Of a DNA stretch of 64,000 nucleotides, positions 1-9,618 are shown piece by piece. Source of the stretch: Cryomorphaceae bacterium (GTDB taxonomy: Bacteria; Bacteroidota; Bacteroidia; Flavobacteriales; Schleiferiaceae); the NCBI GenBank assembly GCA_011525035.1, contig WTIZ01000054.1, forward strand, positions 76,307 through 140,306. The letters run 5' to 3'. The notes under the pieces were generated by a model that was not told where the DNA came from, ran no database searches, and worked only from the letters and a program-made list of their open reading frames with translations. Each line of letters opens with the position of its first letter. Position 1 is the stretch's first letter. Both the position numbers and the translations under genes were made by a program.

Positions 1-879
1 GGCTTGGGACTTCTCGTCTTAGACGGTCAGGATATGGCGCTCAAAGGTCAGGCTGCTCCACTTTGGACTGCCGAGATGGAAGGTCAGTACGCCACGCTCA
101 TTCAAGCACAGACCGACGCCCTTGTTGCACAAGGGTATAAGGCCCAGGTTTTCCCACGTGAGATCAATCTATTCGATCTGCGCGATGGAGATCGTCAACG
201 TTTCGAACAACCCGACCCGGAGTGCCCGTATTTCTACGTTAGTCCCAATGCATTAATGCGTCCACTATACCAGGAGTGGTTGTTGCCCAATCTGGCCTAT
301 GTCGGAGGGGGTGGAGAGTTGGCCTATTGGTTGCAACTGGGTAGTGCGTTTGAACATTTAGGTCGTCCTATGCCTTTGCTGTACTTGCGCAATAGCGTAT
401 TGGTCCAAGATTCCAAGCTCAATAAAAACTTGAAGAAATTGGGCATCACTCTGTCCGATGTCCTCGCCTCAAATGCGGAAAAGCTCAAAGGGCAGTTGTT
501 GGGTAAAAACACTGTCTTACAGGCCGAAGGAGAGTCACTCCAAGCCCCATTGATGGAAGCTATTGACAAATGGAATGAGTCGCTTATAGAGCGTTATCCG
601 GAGTTGCAACAGCACGCGGCTGCGTTGAAAGTGAAGATGGAAAAATTGGCGCAGCGAACAGCAGAAACAAGATACCGCACACAGAAGCGTCGACACGAGG
701 AACTTATGGGAAGTATCGACCGTGCGGTAGAATCGATTTATCCCAACGGTACCTTTTGGGAACGCCGTGCATCTTATGCCGATTTGGTTGGAATTTTAGG
801 TCAAGATCCTCGAGATGCTATCGTTGAAAAAATGTCAACAATAAAGGCCGGAACCCTAGTCATTAAGCCGGATTTTTAG
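1..879 (+). CDS. bshC: Bacillithiol synthase BshC, C-terminal part (cut by window edge)
   Basis: BshC catalyses the last step of bacillithiol synthesis, adding cysteine to glucosaminyl-malate in the cytoplasm. About 292 residues are visible and the frame stays open to the left edge, so the N-terminal nucleotide-binding-like half (the family is about 530 residues) lies outside. Family signatures seen are ALMRPLYQEWLLPNLAYVGG and the following GGGELAYW, a charged coiled-coil stretch (about residues 190-240 of the visible part) and the C-terminal GTFWERRASYADLVG block. The TTG at base 4 is not a real start. guaA follows after 15 bp. The family is recognised from memory of BshC sequences. Confidence 0.9.
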   Translation, partial: GLGLLVLDGQDMALKGQAAPLWTAEMEGQYATLIQAQTDALVAQGYKAQVFPREINLFDLRDGDRQRFEQPDPECPYFYVSPNALMRPLYQEWLLPNLAYVGGGGELAYWLQLGSAFEHLGRPMPLLYLRNSVLVQDSKLNKNLKKLGITLSDVLASNAEKLKGQLLGKNTVLQAEGESLQAPLMEAIDKWNESLIERYPELQQHAAALKVKMEKLAQRTAETRYRTQKRRHEELMGSIDRAVESIYPNGTFWERRASYADLVGILGQDPRDAIVEKMSTIKAGTLVIKPDF

Positions 880-882
880 TGG

Positions 883-890
883 TATTTTTG
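883..890 (+). promoter_or_regulatory. Candidate -7 box upstream of guaA
   Basis: TATTTTTG fits the Bacteroidota -7 consensus TANNTTTG and ends 4 bp before the guaA ATG. If it is used, the guaA mRNA would be nearly leaderless. No TTG -33 element is seen at the expected distance, so this is weak. Confidence 0.25.
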
Positions 891-894
891 TGCC

Positions 895-2421
895 ATGCAA
901 GAAACCATTTTGATCCTCGATTTTGGCTCTCAGTACACGCAGTTAATTGCGCGTCGCGTAAGAGAGCTCAATGTTTATTGTGAAATCCACCCGTTCAATA
1001 ACCCGCCAGAGATTACTGAAGACGTAAAGGGGGTTATACTTTCCGGTTCTCCATACAGCACTTTGCAAGAAGATGCGCCTCAGTTTGATTTGAGTCAGAT
1101 TAAGGGGAATTTACCGTTGTTGGGCGTTTGTTATGGCGCGCAGTACATGGCATTGATTGGTGGTGGAAAGGTAGCACCGAGTAAAATTCGTGAATACGGC
1201 CGTGCGAATCTCAGTGAGGTTGGTACCAACACATTGTTTGAAGGAGTTCCTGTAGGCTCTCAGGTGTGGATGAGCCATGGAGATACCATTACGGAATTAC
1301 CACAAGGGTTCAATGTGATAGCATCAACAGAAGATGTTCATGTTGCCGGGTACGAAGTGCAAGGCGAACAAACTTATGGGATTCAATTTCACCCTGAAGT
1401 GTATCACAGTACGGACGGTAAACAACTGCTAGAAAACTTCTTGTACAAGATTGTAGGTGTTTCTGGCGACTGGACGCCGGCCCATTTTGTCGATGAAACG
1501 GTAGCAAATCTAAAGGCTCAGCTTGGAGACGATAAAGTAGTTTTGGGATTATCAGGGGGTGTAGACAGCTCTGTAGCGGCTATGCTCTTGCACAAAGCTA
1601 TTGGCGCGAATTTGTATTGTGTATTCGTGAACAATGGTCTTTTGCGTAAAAATGAATTCACGGACGTTCTGAAGCAGTACGAAGGCATGGGCCTCAATGT
1701 AAAAGGCGTTGATGCCACCGATCAGTTCATGGATGCGCTGGCCGGTATAGACGAACCAGAGGCGAAAAGAAAGACCATTGGACGTGTATTTATTGAAGTA
1801 TTCGATCAAGAGGCAGCGCTCATCGAAGATGTTAAATGGCTTGCACAGGGTACTATTTATCCGGATATCATTGAAAGTGTAAGTGTGAAAGGCCCTTCGG
1901 CAACGATTAAGTCGCACCATAACGTGGGAGGCTTGCCTGATTTCATGAAACTCAAAGTGGTCGAACCGCTCAAAACCCTGTTTAAGGATGAGGTTCGTAG
2001 AGTAGGAGCTTCCATGGATATGTCGAAAGAACTTCTCGGTAGACATCCATTCCCGGGACCAGGTCTAGCCATCAGAATTCTAGGAGACATCACAAGAGAA
2101 AAGGTTGAGATTTTACAAGAGGTAGATTACATTTTCATCAATGGCCTGAAAAATGCAGGGTTGTATGATAAGGTGTGGCAAGCCGGTAGTATTTTATTGC
2201 CTGTAAATTCGGTAGGAGTTATGGGGGATGAGCGTACGTACGAAAAAGTGGTTGCTCTTCGCGCTGTAGAAAGTACAGACGGTATGACTGCGGATTGGGT
2301 GCACCTACCTTATGAGTTCCTTGCGAAAGTGAGTAACCAGATCATTAACAAAGTAAAAGGCGTAAATAGAGTGGTTTACGACATTAGTTCTAAACCACCC
2401 GCTACAATTGAATGGGAATAA
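895..2421 (+). CDS. guaA: GMP synthase (glutamine-hydrolysing)
   Basis: Converts XMP, ATP and glutamine to GMP in the cytoplasm. It has an N-terminal class I glutamine amidotransferase domain with nucleophile Cys79 (GVCYGAQ) and His166/Glu168 (FHPE). An ATP-pyrophosphatase domain follows, with the P-loop SGGVDSS at 220-226, and then the C-terminal dimerisation domain ([10 protein letters not shown]; ends KPPATIEWE). The length of 508 residues is close to the usual 510-525. Its stop overlaps the start of the LysM protein by 10 bp, so the two are probably cotranscribed. guaB, the preceding enzyme of the pathway, is also in this window at 22834. Confidence 0.98.
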   Translation: MQETILILDFGSQYTQLIARRVRELNVYCEIHPFNNPPEITEDVKGVILSGSPYSTLQEDAPQFDLSQIKGNLPLLGVCYGAQYMALIGGGKVAPSKIREYGRANLSEVGTNTLFEGVPVGSQVWMSHGDTITELPQGFNVIASTEDVHVAGYEVQGEQTYGIQFHPEVYHSTDGKQLLENFLYKIVGVSGDWTPAHFVDETVANLKAQLGDDKVVLGLSGGVDSSVAAMLLHKAIGANLYCVFVNNGLLRKNEFTDVLKQYEGMGLNVKGVDATDQFMDALAGIDEPEAKRKTIGRVFIEVFDQEAALIEDVKWLAQGTIYPDIIESVSVKGPSATIKSHHNVGGLPDFMKLKVVEPLKTLFKDEVRRVGASMDMSKELLGRHPFPGPGLAIRILGDITREKVEILQEVDYIFINGLKNAGLYDKVWQAGSILLPVNSVGVMGDERTYEKVVALRAVESTDGMTADWVHLPYEFLAKVSNQIINKVKGVNRVVYDISSKPPATIEWE

Positions 2422-3944
2422 AGCGTAAGCTTTTTGTTACAGTCCTTCTTGCTATTGCGGCCATGCCGCTTTCGGCGCAGTCGACTGTTGCTCATGAAAT
2501 AGTAAAGGGCAATACAATTTACAGCCTAGCCAGAGAGTACGGAAGTACTGTAGAGGCAATCAATGAAGCCAACCCAAATATCGGTGTTCGCAGCTTAGTC
2601 ATAGGTGAAACACTGATGATCCCTGTTCCGAAGGATACGCTGGTAAATGAAGTCGTTGACTCACAGGTACCGAGCCAGCCCATTACGCAAGCTCCAGAAT
2701 ATGAGGTATACCTGGTGAAAAGAAAGGATACACCAGAGTCTTTGACCGCATCTTGGGGACTGCCAGATGTAGAGGCTTTCTTTACACTTAATCCAGATGC
2801 GCGTATTCAATGGTCTAAGGGTATGGCGTTAGTCAAACCTGCTAATGCAGCTGCAATTGCTTTTAAAACGCCTACTAACAGCAAAGAAACCAATGACACT
2901 ATTGCCAGTTTGGGCAATGAGATTCGTGTGGCTTGCATACTGCCATTTTTCTTAGATCAATATGTGAATGAAGGTCCAGGAAGAAAACGTTCAGAGCTGT
3001 CATTCAGTTATCGCCAAGGGGTAGAGTTGGCTATTGAGGAATTCACAAAAGATTCCTCACTTGTAATTGATGTTCAATTTTTTGATTCAATGAATCAGCG
3101 AGATACGGTTCAAGGTATCGTGCAAGAGCTCATTACAAATCAACCTGACCTTGTTTTGGGGCCGATGTATAGTTCTCGACTAATGCAGCTCAAAGGAACG
3201 CCTCTAGAGGAGTTGGCTGTCAACCTCATCTCGAAGCAGGAATCTGTTCGAAACACGGGTCTTTGGAATGATGTGGTTTCCGAAGATGTGTTTTGGAGTG
3301 CGATTAAAAATTTCCATGATTTGCCGCCGCAGCAAGACACAGCGAATGATTCTACTGTTGTCCTTCCTAGAAAGTTATTAGTGGTTGGGATTAATTCTGG
3401 CAAGAGTGCAAAGGCTTCTAGGTATCTGACAAATGACTTAGAAGCTGAAGAATATCTTCTTATTGAAGGTGATAATTCCTGGATACATAACGAACAGCTC
3501 GCTGCATTAGATTCTACCATAGGCTATGATTTGGTAATCACTGAAAACGATCCGGCGTATATCCTGGATGTACTTAGAAATCTTCGATCGGTGAATCTTG
3601 ATTACCATTGGTATACGCACGAATACCAAGCTTTGGACAATGGTTTAGTTAGTTCAGTGTTCGCGCGTGAGACGGTCCATATGTTCACCGCGAATTTTAC
3701 CGATTATGACCGCGAAGCGTCCACCGAATTTATTCGTGAGTTTAGAAATCGCTTTGAGCGCCATCCAGATAGAATGGCGATTGAAGGGTACGACAATGCC
3801 AAGTTCCATTTGCTTAGGTTAACAGAAGGGACGACCTCATGGAGAGGTGTACGCAAAGGATTTTCTTTTGAAAATGCATCAAGAGAAAACTCATTCATAG
3901 AAATGCGGAGCTTCAAAAATCTCCGCTGGGAATTACAGCAGTAA
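2412..3944 (+). CDS. LysM domain / PBP1-type periplasmic binding protein
   Basis: Secreted protein of 510 residues with a clear signal peptide ([20 protein letters not shown], cleavage near SAQS). A LysM peptidoglycan-binding module spans about residues 27-72 ([17 protein letters not shown] ... [10 protein letters not shown]). A second, degenerate LysM-like segment lies at about 93-140. The rest resembles a type 1 periplasmic-binding fold ([20 protein letters not shown]). Similar proteins are often found after guaA in Bacteroidota. The ligand is unknown; a role in cell-wall or lipoprotein homeostasis is inference. It converges with the minus-strand ATPase with 1 bp between stops and no obvious terminator. 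Confidence 0.8.
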   Translation: MGIKRKLFVTVLLAIAAMPLSAQSTVAHEIVKGNTIYSLAREYGSTVEAINEANPNIGVRSLVIGETLMIPVPKDTLVNEVVDSQVPSQPITQAPEYEVYLVKRKDTPESLTASWGLPDVEAFFTLNPDARIQWSKGMALVKPANAAAIAFKTPTNSKETNDTIASLGNEIRVACILPFFLDQYVNEGPGRKRSELSFSYRQGVELAIEEFTKDSSLVIDVQFFDSMNQRDTVQGIVQELITNQPDLVLGPMYSSRLMQLKGTPLEELAVNLISKQESVRNTGLWNDVVSEDVFWSAIKNFHDLPPQQDTANDSTVVLPRKLLVVGINSGKSAKASRYLTNDLEAEEYLLIEGDNSWIHNEQLAALDSTIGYDLVITENDPAYILDVLRNLRSVNLDYHWYTHEYQALDNGLVSSVFARETVHMFTANFTDYDREASTEFIREFRNRFERHPDRMAIEGYDNAKFHLLRLTEGTTSWRGVRKGFSFENASRENSFIEMRSFKNLRWELQQ

Positions 3945-3945
3945 T

Positions 3946-5418
3946 TTATTCCTCAGGCGAAAGCCCGCTAATCATGTTGCCGAAAAGGTCGTTAAAATCA
4001 GTCTTAACGTTGGTTCTTTCTTTATTCACCTGACTGTATTCGGCCAGTGACCAGAGCACCATTTCTTTCAAGAATTCCTGTGGGGCTTCAATCTTGTTCT
4101 TCCAATGCTTTTTAACAAAGGCATTCAAAGCATCCACATCCAACGCGTTGGCATATTCTTTTGAAGAAAAATCATCGAGTAACTCAATCTTACCTCCAGC
4201 GCTAAACCAGTCTTGAATACTTAAAAACGGATTGTTGTCGTTGGTTCTTTTTAAGTTTCGGAACTTAGGGAAATAGCGCTCGTACGCTGCCTTTACTGCT
4301 TGTCCTAGTAAGTTTTCCGCTACACTTTGAGCGCCTTCTTGCTCTCCCTCATAAACGAGTTCTACCTTTCCTACAATGGCACTGATCGTTCCATAAAAGT
4401 CAGTGAGTCGAACGCTGCTTTGCTTGGCTCCTTCAATCAATCTTCGACGTTCTGCTGTCGTCAATAGCGCTTCATAGGCACTTATAGTCATCCTTGCACT
4501 GACACCACTTCCTGCATCGATAAAAGAACTTTCGCGAGCGCTAAAAGCAAGTTGTTCTATAATCTCCTTGGCTAAAGCGCTCACTTCAATGTTGGGATAC
4601 AGCGATGCAATCTGCGCACTTTCCTGCGCAGTGATCTTTAACGCAGTCTCTAAATCCTCTGGGTAATGCGTATGAATCTGTGAACCAATTCTATCCTTTA
4701 AAGGTGTTACTATAGATCCACGATTTGTGTAATCCTCGGGATTGGCAGTAAATACAAATTGCAGATCCAATGGCAAGCGTTTTTGAAACCCTCGAATCTG
4801 TATATCGCCTTCTTGTAGAATGTTGAACAAGCTCACTTGTAGTCTAGGTTGAAGATCAGGGAGCTCATTGATGACAAAGATGGAACGGTGTGCTCTTGGA
4901 ATCATTCCGTAATGGATAACCCGATCGTCCGAGAAGCTGAGCTTTTCATTTGCTGCTTTGATAGGGTCAATGTCTCCGATGAGGTCTGCAACCGTGGTAT
5001 CGGGCGTGGCAAGTTTTTCAAAGAAACGGTCGTTCCTATGTATCCAATCGATTTCTAAATCATCTCCTTGTAACACTACCTGCTCTTGCCATTCCTTGGT
5101 AATAGGGGCCATGGGGTCTTCATTGAGCTCACTTCCTTTGATGTAGGGAATCCATTCGTCGAGCAATTCCACCATCTGTCGAGCTATTCTTGTTTTCGCT
5201 TGTCCGCGAAGTCCCAAGAGTAGAATGTCATGTGCAGCCAGAATACCGCGTTCTACCGCAGGCAGTACACTGTCCTCATAGCCAAATATCCCTTTAAACG
5301 GGTGTTTGCCCGCCTTCAACATTGGTATGAGATTTTGGCGCATTTCTTCCTTGATGGAACGGCTGTTGTACCCTGAGTTTTTTAACTCGCCGAAAGTGTG
5401 AATGCTTGGCTTTGTCAT
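3946..5418 (-). CDS. MoxR/ChlI-type AAA ATPase
   Basis: AAA+ ATPase of 490 residues related to the magnesium-chelatase I / MoxR group, thought to act as a chaperone with a VWA partner. Walker A is GLRGQAKT (about residues 69-76). The Walker B segment reads IFVINELPDL, with Asn where most MoxR proteins have Asp; I recall the same INELPDL in relatives. The sensor 1 region is FVFTANPEDYTNRG and the arginine region TPLKDRIGSQIHTHYP. Its ATG overlaps the stop of the upstream VWA gene (ATGA), so the two form a two-gene operon. The substrate is unknown. Confidence 0.85.
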   Translation of the reverse strand: MTKPSIHTFGELKNSGYNSRSIKEEMRQNLIPMLKAGKHPFKGIFGYEDSVLPAVERGILAAHDILLLGLRGQAKTRIARQMVELLDEWIPYIKGSELNEDPMAPITKEWQEQVVLQGDDLEIDWIHRNDRFFEKLATPDTTVADLIGDIDPIKAANEKLSFSDDRVIHYGMIPRAHRSIFVINELPDLQPRLQVSLFNILQEGDIQIRGFQKRLPLDLQFVFTANPEDYTNRGSIVTPLKDRIGSQIHTHYPEDLETALKITAQESAQIASLYPNIEVSALAKEIIEQLAFSARESSFIDAGSGVSARMTISAYEALLTTAERRRLIEGAKQSSVRLTDFYGTISAIVGKVELVYEGEQEGAQSVAENLLGQAVKAAYERYFPKFRNLKRTNDNNPFLSIQDWFSAGGKIELLDDFSSKEYANALDVDALNAFVKKHWKNKIEAPQEFLKEMVLWSLAEYSQVNKERTNVKTDFNDLFGNMISGLSPEE

Positions 5419-6512
5419 TTTGAATTTCGTTTTTTCTGTTGTTGGTAGTCGCTGAAAATGAGTTGTCCCAACTTATTCAACCCGGTGTAATAGGCATTTC
5501 CTCCATTGATTTCACTAAAGGAGCGAATGAAGTGCTGGAGGTACGCATCTTTCGCGATCATAAAGGTGTTCACTGGAATTTTCGCTTTCTTGGTTTTTGC
5601 AGCCATTTCAAGGCACTTACCAGTGATGTACGGGTCTAAGCCGAAACTGTTCTTGTAAAAGCTGCCATCTGGCTCAACGAGGCAGCTTGGCTTACCGTCT
5701 GTGATATTGAATATTTGTTTGTTGGCACTTTTTCTCCGTTTTAGTAGACCCATGGCCAACTCAAGGCCGGCCACAAAATTCGTGTGGTACGGTCCAACCT
5801 GAAGGTAGGGTAGGTCCTTAATCTGAATGGGCCAGCTTTCGTTACCGTAAACGATTATATCTAAAGTGTCCTTTGGGTATTTCGTTGTGATCCATTCTGC
5901 CAACGCCATGGCGACCATTTTTGCCGGAGTAATTCGGTCTTCACCGTAAAGAATCATACTATGGCTGATATCAATCATTAGGACAGTGCTGAGACTCGTA
6001 TTCTGATAGGCTTCTTCTACGACGAGATCTTCTTGAGTCAAGCGGAGTTCATCAATCCCTCCTGATACCAAAGCATTCTTTAGACTTTCATTCATAACAA
6101 TGTTGTCGAGCGCATCGCCGAATTGAAAGCTCCTAAAATCTCCGGTGCTATCACCTTTGCCCATGGGGCTGTCGCTCTGATGTTCGCCTGAATCTCCTTT
6201 TTTTAATGTGCCGAAGAGTTGATCCATCGCAGCCTTTCGAACAGCACCTTCCGCTTTTGAGGTAAGTCCCATACCACCTTGACCGTCGGAATTATCGCGT
6301 AAGTATCCCTTGTCCTTTAATTCCTGAATGAAATCCTCAAAGGTGTATTCGTCATTAGTGATGTTGTAGTGCTGGTCAAGCTGTCTCAACCAATCAAGTG
6401 CTTCGTCGACCTCTCCGGAGGTATGGACAATCACCTCCTTGAACAGTCCTAAGAGGGTTTCAAAGGGGCTGCTCTGTGCATCTGAATGTGCTGAAAAAAG
6501 AATTCCTCGCAT
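5415..6512 (-). CDS. VWA-domain protein, partner of the adjacent AAA ATPase
   Basis: About 365 residues. An N-terminal helical region (MRGILFSAHSD..., SPFETLLGLFKEV) is followed by a glycine/serine-rich linker. A C-terminal von Willebrand factor A domain has the MIDAS motif DISHS (VLMIDISHSM) and a downstream DGKPS. I chose the ATG at 6512 (MRGILFS) because relatives begin with a similar M-R/K-G-x-L-F-S; the ATG at 6518 would add two residues. The ATGA overlap with the ATPase gene argues for a functional pair like ChlI/ChlD or MoxR/VWA. It is divergent from the peroxiredoxin gene. Confidence 0.85.
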   Translation of the reverse strand: MRGILFSAHSDAQSSPFETLLGLFKEVIVHTSGEVDEALDWLRQLDQHYNITNDEYTFEDFIQELKDKGYLRDNSDGQGGMGLTSKAEGAVRKAAMDQLFGTLKKGDSGEHQSDSPMGKGDSTGDFRSFQFGDALDNIVMNESLKNALVSGGIDELRLTQEDLVVEEAYQNTSLSTVLMIDISHSMILYGEDRITPAKMVAMALAEWITTKYPKDTLDIIVYGNESWPIQIKDLPYLQVGPYHTNFVAGLELAMGLLKRRKSANKQIFNITDGKPSCLVEPDGSFYKNSFGLDPYITGKCLEMAAKTKKAKIPVNTFMIAKDAYLQHFIRSFSEINGGNAYYTGLNKLGQLIFSDYQQQKKRNSK

Positions 6513-6545
6513 GCACATTAAACATTACCAAGGGGGACAATGTTG

Positions 6546-6553
6546 TAGATTTG
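6546..6553 (+). promoter_or_regulatory. Candidate -7 box for the peroxiredoxin-carotenoid operon
   Basis: TAGATTTG matches TANNTTTG and lies 39 bp before the ATG at 6593, in the intergenic space between the divergent VWA and peroxiredoxin genes. No convincing -33 TTG was found. Confidence 0.4.
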
Positions 6554-6592
6554 AATAGAATTTTACGATTCCAATTTTGGAACCAAAAGTTT

Positions 6593-7066
6593 ATGCCTAG
6601 AAATACCCCATTAACCGTCGGTGAGCCTATACCGTCGTTCGAACTTTTTGATCAAGACGGTCAACTTTTCTCATCCGAGAACTTCAAAGGGAAACCTTTG
6701 GTAATTTTTTTCTATCCCAAAGACCATACACCGGGATGTACAGCCCAAGCGTGCAGCTTTCGTGACCATGAGAGTGAATTTGCTGCTGTAGGTGCACAGG
6801 TCGTTGGTGTGAATAGCGGCTCGGTAAAAGAGCACAAGGGTTTTGTAGACAAATACAAATTGAATTTCCCGGTATTGAGTGACCCTGGGCACAAGGTGAG
6901 AAAGTCCTTTGGCGCGCCCGGGCTATTGTTCAATATGGTGGCGGATCGTATTACTTTTGTTACTGATGAGCAGCATAGGGTAGCCTATGTTTTTAAGAGT
7001 ATGACCAAGGCGACCGATCACATTGATGAAAGTCTTAACTTTTTACAAAATCTACAAACGGTATGA
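6593..7066 (+). CDS. bcp: Peroxiredoxin, BCP/PrxQ type
   Basis: Thiol peroxidase that reduces hydroperoxides using thioredoxin. It has 157 residues with the peroxidatic and resolving cysteines spaced as in BCP: Cys49 and Cys54 in TPGCTAQACSFRD. The thioredoxin-like fold is evident (PLVIFFYPKDHTPGC). The frame extends further upstream, but the ATG at 6593 (MPRNTPLTVGEPIPSF) gives the normal family N-terminus and fits the -7 box. Its stop overlaps the crtZ start (ATGA), linking oxidant defence to carotenoid synthesis in one transcript. Confidence 0.93.
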   Translation: MPRNTPLTVGEPIPSFELFDQDGQLFSSENFKGKPLVIFFYPKDHTPGCTAQACSFRDHESEFAAVGAQVVGVNSGSVKEHKGFVDKYKLNFPVLSDPGHKVRKSFGAPGLLFNMVADRITFVTDEQHRVAYVFKSMTKATDHIDESLNFLQNLQTV

Positions 7067-7533
7067 GTACGTTAGAAATCAGCTTGATGTTATTGACCTT
7101 CTTTGCAATGGAAGGGACTGCATGGTTGGCGCATCGTTATTTGATGCACGGTTTCTTATGGTTCTTACATGAGGATCATCACATTAAGACTCCTGGTGCG
7201 CTTGAAAAGAACGATTCGTTCTTTCTGATCTTCGCCATTCCGTCGTGGTTGTGCATCATGTTAGGCTCGTTCAATCATAATGGAATATCTGTTGCCATCG
7301 GTCTTGGTATTGCACTTTACGGCCTAGCCTACGCCATTGTACACGAAGTATTTATTCACCAGCGTTTGCCGTTCCTGAGAAAAAGTAAGAGCGTTTACTG
7401 GGAAGCAGTCCGACTCGCCCATAAAATGCACCACAAAACTCTAGGGAAGGAGGGAAGCGAGAATTTTGGTATGTTATGGGTACATCCTAAATACATCCGC
7501 CAAGTTCGTGCAATGAAATCCGCCAACACCTAG
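7063..7533 (+). CDS. crtZ: Beta-carotene hydroxylase CrtZ
   Basis: Membrane di-iron hydroxylase that hydroxylates beta-ionone rings (beta-carotene to zeaxanthin). It has 156 residues with several hydrophobic segments and the histidine clusters of the fatty-acid-hydroxylase superfamily: HRYLMH (24-29), HEDHH (36-40), HEVFIH and HKMHH near residues 109-128. It sits between the peroxiredoxin gene (4-bp overlap) and the lycopene cyclase (3-bp gap). This ordering supports sequential cyclisation and hydroxylation of lycopene. Confidence 0.92.
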   Translation: MSTLEISLMLLTFFAMEGTAWLAHRYLMHGFLWFLHEDHHIKTPGALEKNDSFFLIFAIPSWLCIMLGSFNHNGISVAIGLGIALYGLAYAIVHEVFIHQRLPFLRKSKSVYWEAVRLAHKMHHKTLGKEGSENFGMLWVHPKYIRQVRAMKSANT

Positions 7534-7536
7534 TAT

Positions 7537-8238
7537 ATGTTAGAAACCAAGTGGTTATATCTCATCCTAAACGCCTTTACCATAAGTTTCCCACTGATTA
7601 GAAGTTTCGAATCAAAGGTGGCCTATTACAAGGGTTTTCCTTCGCTTTTCAAATCAATGGCCATTGTTAGCGGCTTTTTCCTCGTATGGGACATTTGGTT
7701 TACTGAGATGGGTGTTTGGGGCTTTACTCCAGAGTATCTTTCGGGAATCGCGCTATTTGGCTTGCCCCTCGGTGAATACCTATTCTTTATAACTGTCCCT
7801 TTTGCGTGCTTATTTATTTACGAGTGCATGCGTTACTTTTTTCCGGACGGGCTTCTTAAACCCGCTGGTTCAAAGTATGTCTCAACTTTTCTTTTGCTTC
7901 TTTGTGCCGCTCTAGGCGCGTATTCAGTCGTAGAAGGTCTCTGGTATACAGGGTCGACCTTTGTTTTACTTGGTCTATTTACTGCCTATGCACAATATGT
8001 GGTCAAAGCAAAATGGTTGCCTCGATTTTATGAAAGTTACCTTCCGTGTTTGGTTCCATTTTTCATAAAAAATGGTGTACTCACCGGATCCTTTTTGGCT
8101 ACCCAGGTAGTTTGGTACAACAATGCTGAAAACCTTGGGATACGCTTGGGCACAATTCCATTTGAAGATATTTTCTATGGCATGTTGCTCGTGATGGGGA
8201 CTGTGCACTTCTACGAAAAGTTTGAGGCGACCCGTTAG
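7537..8238 (+). CDS. Lycopene beta-cyclase, CrtYcd (fused heterodimer) type
   Basis: Integral membrane protein of 233 residues with about six or seven hydrophobic helices. It contains two repeats of the lycopene cyclase domain. The first carries WDIWFTEMGVWGF and LPLGEYLFFITVPFACLFIY; the second carries LGTIPFEDIFYGMLL. In actinobacteria the two halves are separate CrtYc and CrtYd subunits; here they are fused, as in many Bacteroidota. The expected reaction is cyclisation of lycopene ends to beta-ionone rings, giving the substrate for CrtZ. crtB and crtI are not in the window. Confidence 0.88.
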   Translation: MLETKWLYLILNAFTISFPLIRSFESKVAYYKGFPSLFKSMAIVSGFFLVWDIWFTEMGVWGFTPEYLSGIALFGLPLGEYLFFITVPFACLFIYECMRYFFPDGLLKPAGSKYVSTFLLLLCAALGAYSVVEGLWYTGSTFVLLGLFTAYAQYVVKAKWLPRFYESYLPCLVPFFIKNGVLTGSFLATQVVWYNNAENLGIRLGTIPFEDIFYGMLLVMGTVHFYEKFEATR

Positions 8239-8248
8239 GATCGCCTCA
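8223..8248 (+). terminator. Hairpin at the end of the crtZ-crtY operon (weak terminator)
   Basis: An 8-bp perfect inverted repeat (TGAGGCGA / TCGCCTCA) brackets the cyclase stop codon with a 10-nt loop. The following sequence has no real T-tract (CAAAAGTTT), so intrinsic termination would be weak. It may instead protect the mRNA 3' end. Confidence 0.35.
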
Positions 8249-8274
8249 CAAAAGTTTCATTAAATAGTAGGAAG

Positions 8275-8853
8275 TTATTCAAGGACTTCCACAGGTTGCA
8301 TAGTCTGCTGTTCCGCTACTTCATTCGCGATAGCTTCGCGTTCTGCGTAAGCAGTAAGGTTTGCCAGCCCGGTCTCAAAGTCAGGTCCTACCCATTTGTC
8401 CATCTGGGCACCCATCCAACGCATGAGCAGTGGCATTTCTCCACTAAAGCCCCAAGAAACTAACGCCTTCCCTTCGTCCGAGGTTGAGAATTCCCAGTGC
8501 CCATAGCTAGTTCCTTGACCTACGAAGTCAATTTTGGTTTCCATGGCTGAGGCAGTTAGTTGTAGTATCTCCATTGCGCCGCTACCAGAATTTTCACTGG
8601 TCCAACTGTAGGTTGCACCTTCGCCAACATAAGTGGTACCTAATTCATATTCCATGGTGGAATCTGCAAGGAACCATGCACTCCACTCTGGCCATGTGCT
8701 AAAGTCGCTGACGATTTGCTGTACAAGCGCTGGGTCCACGTCCATTGTGGTACTTCGGCTTACGCTGTATTCTTTGCTTAATGTTGCGTTGTAGAGGGTA
8801 AATATTCCCACCACGACAGCAACGATAACGAGAACAATCTTCAAAATTTTCAT
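8275..8853 (-). CDS. SRPBCC-family (START-like) protein with N-terminal membrane anchor
   Basis: 192 residues. An N-terminal hydrophobic segment (KIVLVIVAVVVGIFTLYNAT) is followed by a polyketide-cyclase/START-like fold (SRSTTMDVDPALVQQIVSDF, WPEWSAWF). Proteins of this type bind small hydrophobic ligands, but the ligand cannot be told from sequence. It runs convergently with the lycopene cyclase and divergently from terC. The acidic C-terminal tail (VAEQQTMQPVEVLE) is probably disordered. Confidence 0.75.
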   Translation of the reverse strand: MKILKIVLVIVAVVVGIFTLYNATLSKEYSVSRSTTMDVDPALVQQIVSDFSTWPEWSAWFLADSTMEYELGTTYVGEGATYSWTSENSGSGAMEILQLTASAMETKIDFVGQGTSYGHWEFSTSDEGKALVSWGFSGEMPLLMRWMGAQMDKWVGPDFETGLANLTAYAEREAIANEVAEQQTMQPVEVLE

Positions 8854-8913
8854 GGTAAGTTGTGTTTAGTAGTGGATAAATATAACTTTAAAACTCCTTT
8901 GAAACATTCGCAT

Positions 8914-9615
8914 ATGGAAGCCTTTTACTCGCTGGATGGATGGATCTCTTTGATGACTCTGACCTTACTTGAAATAGTCTTGGGAATAGACAATATTATA
9001 TTCATCTCTCTGGTTACAAGTGACTTGAAGGAGAAAGAGCAGCCTCTAGCGCGCCAATTAGGTCTCGGCTTGGCACTGCTCTTCAGAGTGCTCATGCTAT
9101 TGGGGATTACTTGGCTCATCGGCTTGACAGCACCACTTTTTGAAATAGGATCACACCCAGTAAGTGGGCGAGATTTGATCCTTTTTATTGGTGGGGTTTT
9201 CCTTTTGGCAAAGGCGAGTCAGGAAATGGTAAAGAAGATCGAGGGCTCTCACGGCCATCGAGAATCTAAAGCACTGACCCTCGGTGCCGCCATAGTGCAA
9301 ATTGGATTACTCGACATTGTATTTAGTTTCGATAGCGTGCTTACTGCCATAGGAATGTCTGAACACCTAACGGTGATGATTGCAGCTGTCGTTTTGTCCA
9401 TGATAGTGATGCTTTCTTTCGCGGAATCTATTAGCGACTTCATTTCAAAGCATGTATCACTGCAAATTTTAGCGCTGAGTTTTTTGATACTCATTGGTAC
9501 GGTACTAGTTGCAGAAAGTGCACACGTTGAAATTCCTAAACCATACATCTATTGTAGCGTAGGCTTTGCCTTAGGGGTGCAACTTCTTACGATTAGAGCA
9601 AGCCGACGCCGTTAG
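8914..9615 (+). CDS. TerC-family integral membrane protein
   Basis: 233 residues with about seven transmembrane helices and the TerC signatures LEIVLGIDNIIFISL near the N-terminus and VFSFDSVLTAIGM in the middle, each with conserved acidic residues in the membrane. Family members are implicated in metal (often manganese) export during protein secretion; tellurite resistance is the historical name. The ATG at 8914 was chosen because it gives the family N-terminus MEAFYSLDGW; the open frame upstream is unlike the family. It ends 3 bp from the convergent hypothetical gene. Confidence 0.87.
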   Translation: MEAFYSLDGWISLMTLTLLEIVLGIDNIIFISLVTSDLKEKEQPLARQLGLGLALLFRVLMLLGITWLIGLTAPLFEIGSHPVSGRDLILFIGGVFLLAKASQEMVKKIEGSHGHRESKALTLGAAIVQIGLLDIVFSFDSVLTAIGMSEHLTVMIAAVVLSMIVMLSFAESISDFISKHVSLQILALSFLILIGTVLVAESAHVEIPKPYIYCSVGFALGVQLLTIRASRRR

Positions 9616-9618
9616 CCG

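Noticed and set aside
1552..2046. 164-residue open frame on the minus strand inside guaA
   Set aside because: It lies entirely within a conserved GMP synthase frame, has low-complexity aromatic/His composition and no family features.
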